From Silvimonas soli (GTDB lineage: Bacteria > Pseudomonadota > Gammaproteobacteria > Burkholderiales > Chitinibacteraceae), in NCBI RefSeq assembly GCF_030035605.1, contig NZ_CP106736.1, positions 1,054,001 to 1,118,000 on the forward strand: a DNA stretch of 64,000 nt, read 5' to 3'. The translations under genes and the position numbers were made by a program. The notes under the pieces are model-generated. The model did no database searches. It was not told the origin of the DNA and saw only the letters and a program-made list of their open reading frames with translations. Shown one piece after another: positions 8,979-17,189 of this stretch (position 1 is its first letter; every line of letters begins with the position of its first letter).

Positions 8979-9986
8979 ATGAATGACCGTTATCAATACG
9001 GCGACAATCGCCCAGGCAACCCATCTGTTGCTTATCTTGAACAAGTCCAATTGCGTGATCTGCGAAAGCAGCTACCGTTGCGAGTGTTGAGCGAGGCTGA
9101 CTTCGCTCACTGGCAGCGTTATGGCTTTGTAATCATCAAACAGGCCATCACCCCGGCCGAGGTCAAACGCACTACCGATTTTTTATGGGAGTTCCAGGAG
9201 TTAAGCCCGCAAGACCCGGCCAACTGGAGCAAGCCGCAGTTGCGCGACCATGAAATGAAAGAGCTCAATGGCTCCGGCATGGTCGAGGCATACCAGAACC
9301 AGACCATGTGGAATAACCGCCAGAACGAGCGCATCTACAATGCGTTTGTGGATATCTGGGACCGCGAAGACTTGTGGGTCACTATTGATCGCGCCAATCT
9401 CAATCCACCCAACCTGGGCACCCGCAAGTTTGGCGGATTCATTCACTGGGATTCCGACACCACGCTCGACCCGCTGCCAGTCAATGTTCAGGGCGTGCTG
9501 GCATTGTCTGACACCACCGAGGAAGGTGGCGGTTTTCAGTGCATTCCCGAATTATTTGAACACTTTGCCCAATGGCGCCAAAGCGCCCCGGCGGCTCGCA
9601 ATCCGTGGCAACCAGACTTGACCACCGTACCGTGGTCACCGCGGTTTATTCCGATGCAGGCTGGAGATTTGTTGATCTTCAACAGCTTGCTCGCCCACGG
9701 TATCCGTCCAAATACCTCAAGCAACAAGGTGCGGCTGGCGCAGTACATTTCATTTACCCCTGCTGACGAAACCAATACCGAGTTGCGAAATTGGCGCGTC
9801 GGTAGCTGGTACCGCCGCGAACCGGCGCGGGGTTACGCCTTTCCTGGCGATCCACGCAATTGGGAGCAAACGCGTTACCCGCGTGCAACCCTGTCGTCGC
9901 TGGGCGAGAAAATTCTTGGCTTGCGCCACTGGAGCGATGAACAACTGGCTGTTGAACCAGCAACGCTGCAACCGGTCACCCAATAA
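8979..9986 (+). CDS. Phytanoyl-CoA dioxygenase (PhyH) family Fe(II)/2-oxoglutarate oxygenase
   Basis: Likely Fe(II)- and 2-oxoglutarate-dependent hydroxylase of 335 residues. The iron-binding triad is visible as His156 and Asp158 in FIHWDSD and His240 in LLAHGIRPN, with Arg243 in place to bind the 2-oxoglutarate carboxylate. The ATG at 8979 has a CCGGAGA site; a TTG at 8940 would only add 13 unlikely residues. The substrate cannot be deduced; bacterial PhyH proteins hydroxylate many small molecules. The gene is divergent from an AraC regulator and followed directly by a terminator, so it is probably a single-gene transcript under that regulator. Confidence 0.85.
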   Translation: MNDRYQYGDNRPGNPSVAYLEQVQLRDLRKQLPLRVLSEADFAHWQRYGFVIIKQAITPAEVKRTTDFLWEFQELSPQDPANWSKPQLRDHEMKELNGSGMVEAYQNQTMWNNRQNERIYNAFVDIWDREDLWVTIDRANLNPPNLGTRKFGGFIHWDSDTTLDPLPVNVQGVLALSDTTEEGGGFQCIPELFEHFAQWRQSAPAARNPWQPDLTTVPWSPRFIPMQAGDLLIFNSLLAHGIRPNTSSNKVRLAQYISFTPADETNTELRNWRVGSWYRREPARGYAFPGDPRNWEQTRYPRATLSSLGEKILGLRHWSDEQLAVEPATLQPVTQ

Positions 9987-10010
9987 TCCAGGCTTTCCTT
10001 GCACTAGCTT

Positions 10011-10037
10011 GACCCCGCTTCGGCGGGGTCTTTTTTT
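10011..10037 (+). terminator. Rho-independent terminator of the PhyH-family gene
   Basis: 8-bp stem GACCCCGC / GCGGGGTC with a TTCG tetraloop and a run of seven T. Confidence 0.93.
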
Positions 10038-10075
10038 GGGCCAGCCATTTGCATATCGGCATCGCTGGCGTCCAA

Positions 10076-10098
10076 CAAAAAACCACCCGCAGGTGGTT
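10076..10098 (-). terminator. Rho-independent terminator of the flavin reductase gene
   Basis: On the minus strand a 7-bp stem AACCACC / GGTGGTT with four-base loop is followed by a run of T (A-run 10077-10082 on the plus strand), 35 bases after the stop of the gene at 10133. Confidence 0.85.
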
Positions 10099-10132
10099 GT
10101 TTGCATACATCCGCAAAAGCACAAAACGAAAC

Positions 10133-11170
10133 TCAAGCAACCGGTGGCTTGGTCAGATCTTTGGAGCTGAAGAATGCGTCGGAGAAGAATTCATCTTCCG
10201 GCAAGCCGCGCGAAACAAAATTCTTGAAGGCCGCCTCCACCATAACCGGCGCACCGCAAGCGTAAACCTGCCGCCCGGCCAGACTGCCAAAGTCATCCAT
10301 CACCGCTTCGTGCACCAAGCCCGTACGCCCCGACCAGTTGTCTTGCGGCAATGGGTCTGACATTACCGGGACAAACTTGAAGTTCGGATGCGCTTGCTGC
10401 CAGTCGGCAGGCAGTTGCGGCATGTACAAATCCTGCAAGCTGCGGCAGCCCCAGTACAGGATCATCTCGCGCTTGATGCCCTTGTTGAAGGCGTGCTCCA
10501 GAATGCCCTTGATTGGCGCAAAGCCTGTACCGGTGGCGATAAAGATGATCGGCTTGTCGCTGTCTTCACGCAGGAAGAACGACCCCAGCGGTCCGGTAAA
10601 GCGCATGATCTCGCGCTCTTTCATCTCATTCCAGACATAGTTGGCAAACTCGCCACCGGGCATGCAGCGGATGTGTAACTGCAGGAATTCGTCATCATGC
10701 GGGGCATTGGCAATAGAGAAACTGCGCTTCTTGCCACCCTTGGTATGCAGGTCGATGTATTGCCCGGCCAGAAACTGCAAACGTTCAGTCGTCGGCAGCT
10801 TGAACGACAGTACCGCGACGTCATGCGAGATTTTTTCGATCTTCTGCACCCGGCACGGCAAGGTTTTGATCTGGATATCTTTGGTGGCCGAGACTTCACG
10901 GCATTCCACCGTAATGTCGCCCGTGGGAACCGCGCAGCAATACAACGCCATGCCACGCTCACGCTCCATATGTGGCAAAGCGGATTCGGCGTAACCATCT
11001 GGATAATCGACTTCGCCACTCACCACTTGGCCCTTGCAAGCACCACATGCGCCGTTTTTGCAGCCATAGGGCATGCTGAAACCGGCAGCAATGGCGGCAT
11101 CAAGGATAGTCTGGCCGTCTTCCATGGTGATTTGCTGGCCAGCGGGGAGGATGGTAAGTTGCTTGGACAT
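10133..11170 (-). CDS. 2Fe-2S ferredoxin/FAD/NAD(P)H oxidoreductase (CDP-6-deoxy-glucoseen reductase-like)
   Basis: Electron-transfer flavoprotein of 345 residues with three modules: an N-terminal plant-type 2Fe-2S ferredoxin domain (Cys37, Cys42, Cys45 and a fourth at 78 or 79), an FAD-binding barrel with RSFSIANAP, and a C-terminal NAD(P)-binding domain with ATGTGFAPIKG. This order is that of phenol hydroxylase and CDP-6-deoxy-delta-3,4-glucoseen reductases. Betaproteobacteria carry a conserved housekeeping member of this type whose physiological acceptor is uncertain. The ATG at 11170 follows a GGAAAG site. It is divergent from the epimerase-like gene and has no partner oxygenase beside it. 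Confidence 0.85.
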   Translation of the reverse strand: MSKQLTILPAGQQITMEDGQTILDAAIAAGFSMPYGCKNGACGACKGQVVSGEVDYPDGYAESALPHMERERGMALYCCAVPTGDITVECREVSATKDIQIKTLPCRVQKIEKISHDVAVLSFKLPTTERLQFLAGQYIDLHTKGGKKRSFSIANAPHDDEFLQLHIRCMPGGEFANYVWNEMKEREIMRFTGPLGSFFLREDSDKPIIFIATGTGFAPIKGILEHAFNKGIKREMILYWGCRSLQDLYMPQLPADWQQAHPNFKFVPVMSDPLPQDNWSGRTGLVHEAVMDDFGSLAGRQVYACGAPVMVEAAFKNFVSRGLPEDEFFSDAFFSSKDLTKPPVA

Positions 11171-11231
11171 CGTAAAATCTTTCCAGATCAATCAAGTGTT
11201 GCCAATAAACAGAATTAGATCGCGTCACCTC

Positions 11232-12161
11232 ATGCGCCCCCGCTTGTTGATAGCCGGTTGTGGCGACGTCATTTCGCGCGCACTGCCCTGGTTGCTGGCA
11301 CGGTTTCAAGTCTTTGTGATCTGCCGCCGCGAAGATCAGGCCGTCGAACTGCGACACGCCGGTGCCCATGTATTGCGGGCCGACCTTGACGATGCGTCTA
11401 CACTCAGCCGCCTCGGCGGCCTGCGCGCAGCACTGATTCATAGCGCGCCGCCTGTTGCTTCAGGTGAGGCCGATTTGCGAACTCACAAGTTGCTTGCTGC
11501 ATTACAAAAATCGTCGGCAAGACCACAGAAGCGGCCAATTTTAGCATACCCAACCCTGGCGGCTGTCTACATCAGCACGACCGGGGTCTATGGAAATGCC
11601 GACGGCCAATGGCTGGACGAATGCGCGCCATTGCGACCGGATTCCGCACGTGCCCAGCGACGAGTCAGCGCAGAACAGCAAATGCGGACTTGGGCGCGGC
11701 GCGCTGGTCGGCGCTTAAGCATCCTGCGGGCGCCTGGCATCTATGCCGAAGGCCGTTTGCCAGTAGAACGGGTTAGGCGGGGCGATCCTTCTATCAATCC
11801 CGCAGAGGACAGCTGGTCCAACCATATTCATGCCGACGACCTGGCCCACGCGGTTTGCCTGGCGTTATTTCGGGGCAAACCATTACGGGCCTACAACGCG
11901 GTGGATGATCACCCGACACTCATGGGCGACTGGTTTGACCAGGTTGCCGACGCCTGCGATCTACCCCGACCACCACGCATCGCCCGCAGCGAAGCCAGTC
12001 AGCAGCTGTCACCGGCGCTGATGTCGTATCTCAATGAATCCAGAAAACTGCGCAACTGCCGTATCAAACGAGAATTGCGCCTGCATTTGCGCTGGCCCAC
12101 GACAATGAAATATTTGCATTCGCAAATTTCTCATAAATTGCCTAAGGTCAAACCTCAGTAG
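11232..12161 (+). CDS. NAD-dependent epimerase/dehydratase-like SDR protein (YeeZ type)
   Basis: Extended short-chain dehydrogenase-like protein of 309 residues. It begins with a Rossmann strand LLIAGCGDV, has the YISTTGVYGNADGQWLDE stretch found in the YeeZ subgroup of sugar-nucleotide epimerase homologues, and an NHIHADDLAHAV motif near 200. The catalytic Tyr-x-x-x-Lys is not evident, as is common in the YeeZ group, so enzymatic activity is uncertain. The ATG at 11232 is chosen because the Rossmann motif starts four residues later; a longer frame from 11073 overlaps the divergent gene and is not credible. Confidence 0.75.
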   Translation: MRPRLLIAGCGDVISRALPWLLARFQVFVICRREDQAVELRHAGAHVLRADLDDASTLSRLGGLRAALIHSAPPVASGEADLRTHKLLAALQKSSARPQKRPILAYPTLAAVYISTTGVYGNADGQWLDECAPLRPDSARAQRRVSAEQQMRTWARRAGRRLSILRAPGIYAEGRLPVERVRRGDPSINPAEDSWSNHIHADDLAHAVCLALFRGKPLRAYNAVDDHPTLMGDWFDQVADACDLPRPPRIARSEASQQLSPALMSYLNESRKLRNCRIKRELRLHLRWPTTMKYLHSQISHKLPKVKPQ

Positions 12162-12189
12162 GTCACCGAGTCGTATCGTTTTCCAATTA

Positions 12190-12217
12190 GCCACGGCTTG
12201 CCGTGGCTTCCTCCTTT
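12190..12217 (+). terminator. Likely terminator between the epimerase-like gene and adhP
   Basis: Inverted repeat GCCACGGC / GCCGTGGC (12190-12197 and 12200-12207) followed by the pyrimidine-rich stretch TTCCTCCTTTT. Confidence 0.7.
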
Positions 12218-12241
12218 TATCCTCAGGCAAGGAGTCTCATC

Positions 12242-13264
12242 ATGCCGGTTTCCGCACGCGCAGCCGTGGTTCGCGAATTCAAAAAACCGCTCGAAATCAC
12301 CCATGTCGATATCCCCGATCCAGGTCCAGGCCAGGTGCTGATCCGCCTGATCGCCTGCGGTGTGTGCCACACCGACTTGCACGCGGCCCATGGGGACTGG
12401 CCGGTGAAACCAACACCACCGTTTATTCCGGGGCATGAAGGCGTTGGCGAAGTCGTGCAGGTTGGGCCGGGCGTAAAACGCATCAAAAAGGGTGATATCG
12501 TTGGCTCGCCGTGGTTGCATGATGCGTGCGGCTGCTGCACTTATTGCGTCACCGGCTGGGAAACGCTGTGCGAAACCCAAAACAACACCGGTTATTCGGT
12601 GAACGGTGGCTTTGCCGAATACATGCTCGCCCCGGCCGACTACGTGGCCGTGATTCCGGAAGGGCTTGATCCTGCGGACGTCGCGCCGATTCTGTGCGCT
12701 GGCGTGACCACCTATAAAGGATTGAAAGAGACCGACGCCAAACCCGGTGACTGGGTCGCCATCTCCGGCATCGGCGGCTTGGGGCACGTCGCGGTGCAAT
12801 ACGCCAAGGCCATGGGTTTCAAGGTGGTTGCCATTGACCACGGCGCTGACAAACTGGCGCTGGCGAAAGAACTGGGCGCAGATCTGGCCTACGACTACGC
12901 CGACGCGGACATGGTGGCCAAAGTGCAGAAAGACACCGGTGGCGTGCACGGCGCGCTGGTTACTGCGGTATCGCCTGCCGCCTTCAAACAAGGTATCGAT
13001 CTGTTGCGCCGTGGCGGCACGATTTCGCTGGTTGGTTTGCCACCGGGCACTTTTGAAACACCCATTTTTGACGTCGTGCTCAAGCGCATCACCGTTCGCG
13101 GCTCCATCGTTGGCACCCGCGAAGACTTGCGTGAATCACTGCAGTTTGCGGCAGACGGCAAGGTCAAAGTGCATTACAGCACAGCCAAACTGGATGAGAT
13201 CAATGAGATTTTCGCCAAAATGGAAGCGGGCGAATTGCTGGGACGCGTGGTGCTGACCTTCTGA
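12242..13264 (+). CDS. adhP: Zinc-dependent alcohol dehydrogenase AdhP
   Basis: NAD-dependent oxidation of primary alcohols (ethanol, propanol) to aldehydes, or the reverse. The 340-residue product has all family marks: catalytic zinc ligands Cys42 (in ACGVCHTDLH) and His65-Glu66 (GHEGVGEV), structural zinc cysteines 96, 99, 102 and 110, and the NAD fold with GIGGLGHVAVQYAKAMG. An AGGAG site lies seven bases before the ATG at 12242; an in-frame TTG-type start further upstream runs through the preceding terminator and is rejected. Single gene, ended by a strong bidirectional terminator. Confidence 0.95.
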   Translation: MPVSARAAVVREFKKPLEITHVDIPDPGPGQVLIRLIACGVCHTDLHAAHGDWPVKPTPPFIPGHEGVGEVVQVGPGVKRIKKGDIVGSPWLHDACGCCTYCVTGWETLCETQNNTGYSVNGGFAEYMLAPADYVAVIPEGLDPADVAPILCAGVTTYKGLKETDAKPGDWVAISGIGGLGHVAVQYAKAMGFKVVAIDHGADKLALAKELGADLAYDYADADMVAKVQKDTGGVHGALVTAVSPAAFKQGIDLLRRGGTISLVGLPPGTFETPIFDVVLKRITVRGSIVGTREDLRESLQFAADGKVKVHYSTAKLDEINEIFAKMEAGELLGRVVLTF

Positions 13265-13311
13265 CTCTTCAGATCAATCCATCCCTGACGGTTGCCACTT
13301 GTGGCTAACCC

Positions 13312-13346
13312 AAACAAATACCCCGCATCTAGCGGGGTATTTGTTT
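13312..13346. terminator. Bidirectional terminator between adhP and ycgR
   Basis: Perfect 15-bp inverted repeat AAACAAATACCCCGC / GCGGGGTATTTGTTT with a five-base loop, flanked by A and T tracts, between two convergent genes. Confidence 0.92.
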
Positions 13347-13375
13347 TATAGGGCGACTCAAAAGTAACCTTGCTC

Positions 13376-14146
13376 CTAGCGATCGACCAATGACTTACGC
13401 TCACGTTCAAGGTGCGCCAGCAAACGCTGCAGCATGGCTTCGGCGCTGCGGCCAATATTAAGAAAGCGGCAGCCGATATGATGCATTTCCTGCCCGGAAC
13501 GCGTCATCATCACCCGGCGGGAACGCACTTCCAGATTCACCGGCATGTTGCCCCATTGCCCCAGCTCCAGTTCGGCTTTGGGCACCTTCTCACCTGGCTG
13601 AAGCATTGCCGCTTGAGTTGAGTTTGCCCACAGCCCCACGCCGCCGAGCGAAATATCGTGGACCTCAAGCGTGGCTCGCTGGTTACCTGCCAGGATTACT
13701 TCACAGGCCCACGGGCGGACCAACGGGGTATCAATCCGGAAAAATTCGCGCCTTTGCAGTTTTACGAGGTCACGCGGAAATGGAACCCTGAATGCAGGCG
13801 AGTCTTCAAATTCGACGATGTCTGGCTGGCCGATCACAAATTGCACCTTCACCCCATCAGGCATGGCCACCACGATATTTCGCTCGGATTTGGCCAGGGC
13901 GTCGTTGGTTGCCTGGTGACCGCCGACATCCAGGATCAGTTCGCGCTTGGCGACATCCACAGCCAGAATGCGCGACAGCATCAACTGCTGACCATGCGAA
14001 AAATAGATGGTCACGAAATCGCCCCGCTGCACCAACTGGCGCAAGACGGCTCCGATTTCCAGTACGTTGGTCAGCAAGAACGGTGATACGTCTTCGCCCT
14101 CTGCAATGGGGCTTTGCTGTTCTTGTTGGTTCTCAGGCTCGCTCAT
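13376..14146 (-). CDS. ycgR: Flagellar brake protein YcgR (PilZ domain, cyclic-di-GMP effector)
   Basis: Binds cyclic-di-GMP and slows flagellar rotation. The 256 residues contain an N-terminal YcgR/PilZN domain (about 20-120) and a C-terminal PilZ domain with both nucleotide motifs: RREFFR at 132-137 and DISLGG at 164-169. This two-domain order is diagnostic. No flagellar genes are in the window. The downstream side faces adhP across a shared terminator; the start lies six bases after the stop of the SCO1-like gene. Confidence 0.92.
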   Translation of the reverse strand: MSEPENQQEQQSPIAEGEDVSPFLLTNVLEIGAVLRQLVQRGDFVTIYFSHGQQLMLSRILAVDVAKRELILDVGGHQATNDALAKSERNIVVAMPDGVKVQFVIGQPDIVEFEDSPAFRVPFPRDLVKLQRREFFRIDTPLVRPWACEVILAGNQRATLEVHDISLGGVGLWANSTQAAMLQPGEKVPKAELELGQWGNMPVNLEVRSRRVMMTRSGQEMHHIGCRFLNIGRSAEAMLQRLLAHLERERKSLVDR

Positions 14147-14152
14147 GCAAGC

Positions 14153-14743
14153 TTATTCCTCAATCAGGGTATTCAGGTCTTTCGCCAATACCGATGGCGC
14201 AGCACCGTAATTTTCCAGCACCCGCAGGCGCCCTTTTCTATCCAGTAAATAACTGCCCGCACTGTGATCCAGGGTGTAATCCGCACCTGAACCTTGTTTC
14301 TGGTACACCACTTTATAACGCGCGGCGACCTCCGCCACTTGTTGTGGCGTGCCGGTCATGCCAATAAATCCGGGGTTAAACGCCGGCACATATTGCGCCA
14401 GTAACGCCGGGGTGTCCCGCTCCGGGTCCAGCGACACAAACAGGACTTGTACCTGCGACGCCTTGCTGCCCAGTGTTTTCATGACCGCCGCGTATTCTGC
14501 CATGGTGGTTGGACAAACATCCGGACAATGGGTGTAACCAAAAAACAGCGCCACGACCTTGTCATTGAAATCCGCCAGACGTCGGGCTTTGCCGTGATGG
14601 TCCACCAGCGTGAAATCACCGCCAAAGTCTACCCCGGTAATATCGGTGCCCTCGAATGCGACTTTAGAACAGCCAGTCAACAAAGAGAGTGCTATCAGAA
14701 CCGCGAATATCGCAGGCCGTAAAAAACCAGAGAGTTTTTTCAT
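14153..14743 (-). CDS. SCO1/SenC family copper-binding lipoprotein
   Basis: Membrane-anchored, thioredoxin-fold copper chaperone used to assemble the CuA centre of cytochrome oxidase or to handle thiol redox. The 196-residue protein has a lipoprotein signal with LTGC (lipidated Cys25), the copper motif CPDVC (Cys73, Cys77) and the distal ligand His160 in LDHSAGS. It is followed by ycgR after six bases and preceded by bioD after 59, so it may be read as the tail of the bio transcript, although the functions are unrelated. Confidence 0.92.
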   Translation of the reverse strand: MKKLSGFLRPAIFAVLIALSLLTGCSKVAFEGTDITGVDFGGDFTLVDHHGKARRLADFNDKVVALFFGYTHCPDVCPTTMAEYAAVMKTLGSKASQVQVLFVSLDPERDTPALLAQYVPAFNPGFIGMTGTPQQVAEVAARYKVVYQKQGSGADYTLDHSAGSYLLDRKGRLRVLENYGAAPSVLAKDLNTLIEE

Positions 14744-14802
14744 TGGGTGGTCCGACTATGTCGCCCGCAAGTTTGCGCCACGCGAAACCCTGACACAAGT
14801 GT

Positions 14803-15495
14803 TCAGCAAAGAAAATGCAGCGCCGTCGTTGGCAAGCAGCCTTGCTCGGCTGCGGCAGCATACTCGATCTGCCCTAATAGCGGGGAACGCAGCGCCTTTT
14901 GCAAGGTTTGCAGGTTATCCTCGTAGCGTGACATGGCCGGATCAACCCGGTTGGCGATCCACCCCGCAAACTGGAGCCCGCTCGCCTCTATGGCCTGCGC
15001 CGACAGAAGCGCATGGTTGATACAACCCAAACGCATCCCCACCACCAGAATCACCGGAAAGCCCAACGCTTTAGCCAGATCAGCCATCATGGCGGACTCG
15101 TTTAGCGGTGCATACCAGCCGCCAGCACCTTCCACCAGCACCACATCTGCCTGCTGCTGCAAGGCCGCGGAGCATTGCAGCAGATGTGGCAAAGAAACGT
15201 CAATTCCCGCTTCGCGAGCGGCCAGATGCGGGGCGATTGGCGGCATGAAGCGGTAGGGATTCACCAACTGGTGGTCTGCCTGCACGCTAGAGGCTGCGGC
15301 ATGCGCGGCAACGTCAGCATTCCACATAAAAGAATGACCATCTACATCGCTACGCAGCTCACAACCTGACGCAACCGGCTTCATACCGATGGTTTGCTTG
15401 CCTGCTGCGTTAAAGGCTCTCAGCAACTGACAAGTGGCGACGGTTTTACCGACTTCGGTATCCGTGCCGGTAATGAAGTAACCCTGCGCGGCCAT
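14803..15495 (-). CDS. bioD: ATP-dependent dethiobiotin synthetase BioD
   Basis: Closes the ureido ring of dethiobiotin from 7,8-diaminopelargonate, CO2 and ATP, the penultimate step of biotin synthesis. The 230-residue product starts with the P-loop GTDTEVGKT (10-18), then MKPVASG and, further on, VEGAGGWYAPL, all typical of BioD. Its start codon overlaps the bioC stop (TAATG), so translation is coupled. Confidence 0.95.
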   Translation of the reverse strand: MAAQGYFITGTDTEVGKTVATCQLLRAFNAAGKQTIGMKPVASGCELRSDVDGHSFMWNADVAAHAAASSVQADHQLVNPYRFMPPIAPHLAAREAGIDVSLPHLLQCSAALQQQADVVLVEGAGGWYAPLNESAMMADLAKALGFPVILVVGMRLGCINHALLSAQAIEASGLQFAGWIANRVDPAMSRYEDNLQTLQKALRSPLLGQIEYAAAAEQGCLPTTALHFLC

Positions 15496-16382
15496 TAGCG
15501 TGCTCTCGGCCGGAATTCAATCACCTGACTACCATCGGCCAGTGTTCTGGCCGGCATGATTTCAGGTTTCCAGGCGTGGCCATAAACCACTTCGTAGGTT
15601 GCTGGCAGTTCGCCATCTCGCCTGAATTGCTCGTAATTGGCCACGACCCGCTGCCATGCCGTTTTGCCCATCATGCCGCTACGTCTGCCGCGCGTTGCGT
15701 TATGCGCGCCAATGCCTTTCAGGTCAGCGAGGATGGGTTTGAGTTCGGGATAGGTTAGCGTGATGTGTTCCATGTCCATCACTGGCGTAGCAAAGCCGCT
15801 ATTCACCAGCGCATCGCCCAGATCGTGCATGTCGATAAACTGGTTCACATGGGTGTAGCCGTCAATGCTGGCAAAGGCCGAACGCAACTCTTTAAGGGTA
15901 TCCGGGCCGAGCGTGGAGAACATCAGCAAGCCGCCCGGCTTGAGCACGCGCAGCATTTCGGCAAAGGCCGCATCCGGCACATTGCACCACTGCAAGGCCA
16001 GGCTAGACCAGATCAGATCAACCGAGTTGCTGGCCAGCGGCAGTGCTTCCAGATCGCCACATACCTGTACTGGCTTGCGACGGTCGAACATGGCCTTGAT
16101 GCCACCACCACGTTGCTCACGTGCGATGCGCAGCATGCCGGGCGCCAGATCAAGTTCAATCAGCCGCCCTTCCGGATAACGTTCGCGCAGAATCGGACAG
16201 GCAAAGCCGGTGCCGCTACCTGCATCCAGCATGCGCTCTGGTTTGATGCGGATATAGTCCAGCCGTTCGGCCATGCGCTGGACGACTTCACGCTGCAATA
16301 CGGCTGCGGCGTCATAGGTACTGGCTGCTTTGTCAAAAGCCGCGCGAACGGCGACTTTATCGGTGTAAAACGCTTCACTCAT
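15495..16382 (-). CDS. bioC: Malonyl-ACP O-methyltransferase BioC
   Basis: Methylates malonyl-ACP so that fatty-acid synthesis can build the pimeloyl chain of biotin. The 295 residues begin with the BioC-specific segment VRAAFDKAASTYD and contain the SAM-binding motif LDAGSGTGF at 52-60 and the post-I acidic LIELDLAPGML. It overlaps bioD by one base and the DedA gene by four (ATGA), so all three are translationally coupled. bioA, bioF, bioB and a pimeloyl esterase are not in the window. Confidence 0.95.
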   Translation of the reverse strand: MSEAFYTDKVAVRAAFDKAASTYDAAAVLQREVVQRMAERLDYIRIKPERMLDAGSGTGFACPILRERYPEGRLIELDLAPGMLRIAREQRGGGIKAMFDRRKPVQVCGDLEALPLASNSVDLIWSSLALQWCNVPDAAFAEMLRVLKPGGLLMFSTLGPDTLKELRSAFASIDGYTHVNQFIDMHDLGDALVNSGFATPVMDMEHITLTYPELKPILADLKGIGAHNATRGRRSGMMGKTAWQRVVANYEQFRRDGELPATYEVVYGHAWKPEIMPARTLADGSQVIEFRPRAR

Positions 16383-17014
16383 GCCTTACCCAGCTTGTGC
16401 CGTACCGCGCCGATGATCATCGGCAGGAAAGAAATACCAACAATGCAGATGATCATCACGGAAAGATTCTTCTTGATGAACTCGATGTTGCCAAAGAAAT
16501 AACCCAGCGCCACCAGACCACCTACCCAAACCAGCGTACCGAATACGCTGAACGCCAGAAAGCGCAGATACGGCATCTTGCCCACACCTGCGACAAACGG
16601 TGCAAAGGTGCGCACGATGGGGATGAATCGCGCCAGCGTCACGGTCTTGCCGCCGTGGCGATCATAAAATTCATGCGTGCGCGTCAGGTAATCACGACGG
16701 AATATTTTTGAATTGGGATTGCTGAACAGCTTTTCGCCGATGGTACGGCCAATGATGTAGTTGGTGCTGTCGCCCAGGATAGCCGCCAGAATCAACGTCC
16801 CCGCCAAGAGGTATGGGTCCATGCCGCCCAGTGCCGCCACCGCGCCGCCCACAAACAGCAATGAATCGCCCGGCAGGAACGGAAAAACCACCAGACCGGT
16901 TTCGCAAAAGATCACCGCGAACAGCAGCGCATAAATGCCGGTGCCGTAGTTCTGCGCCATTTGCTGCAGATAAACGTCCAGGTGCAGAAAAATCTGGATC
17001 AGATTGAAGTCCAT
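16379..17014 (-). CDS. DedA family membrane protein
   Basis: Inner-membrane protein of the DedA/SNARE-associated family (lipid-carrier scramblases such as undecaprenyl-phosphate translocases). The 211 residues show the family pattern: ETGLVVFPFLPGDSLLF near 40, GDSTNYIIGR with the membrane-dipping motif, and ARFIPIVRTFAPFVAG, carrying the conserved Arg residues. The ATG at 17014 is preferred over an upstream in-frame start at 17050, because DedA proteins begin shortly before this point. It is the first gene of the dedA-bioC-bioD overlap. Confidence 0.9.
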   Translation of the reverse strand: MDFNLIQIFLHLDVYLQQMAQNYGTGIYALLFAVIFCETGLVVFPFLPGDSLLFVGGAVAALGGMDPYLLAGTLILAAILGDSTNYIIGRTIGEKLFSNPNSKIFRRDYLTRTHEFYDRHGGKTVTLARFIPIVRTFAPFVAGVGKMPYLRFLAFSVFGTLVWVGGLVALGYFFGNIEFIKKNLSVMIICIVGISFLPMIIGAVRHKLGKA

Positions 17015-17105
17015 GGGGCGGGGAAGTCCTGTCTGGTTAGAGTGTGACACGCGCAGCCGGAATGGTACGGGTAATCACGGCACTTGTTAAATAAAACTGA
17101 CTCAG

Positions 17106-17138
17106 AAAAAGACAACGCCGGCGCAAACAGCGCCGGCG
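17106..17138 (-). terminator. Terminator downstream of secF
   Basis: Minus-strand 9-bp stem CGCCGGCGC / GCGCCGGCG with a five-base loop, followed by TTGTCTTTTTC. Confidence 0.8.
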
Positions 17139-17155
17139 TCATGATCTATTGCATT

Positions 17156-17182
17156 GCAGATGTGGCTTCAGACCACATCTGC
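17156..17182 (-). other. Second hairpin just after the secF stop
   Basis: Perfect 10-bp inverted repeat GCAGATGTGG / CCACATCTGC with a seven-base loop, ending seven bases past the secF stop. No T tract follows on either strand, so it may protect the mRNA 3' end or pause polymerase ahead of the terminator at 17106-17138. Confidence 0.6.
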
Positions 17183-17189
17183 GGGGCGG

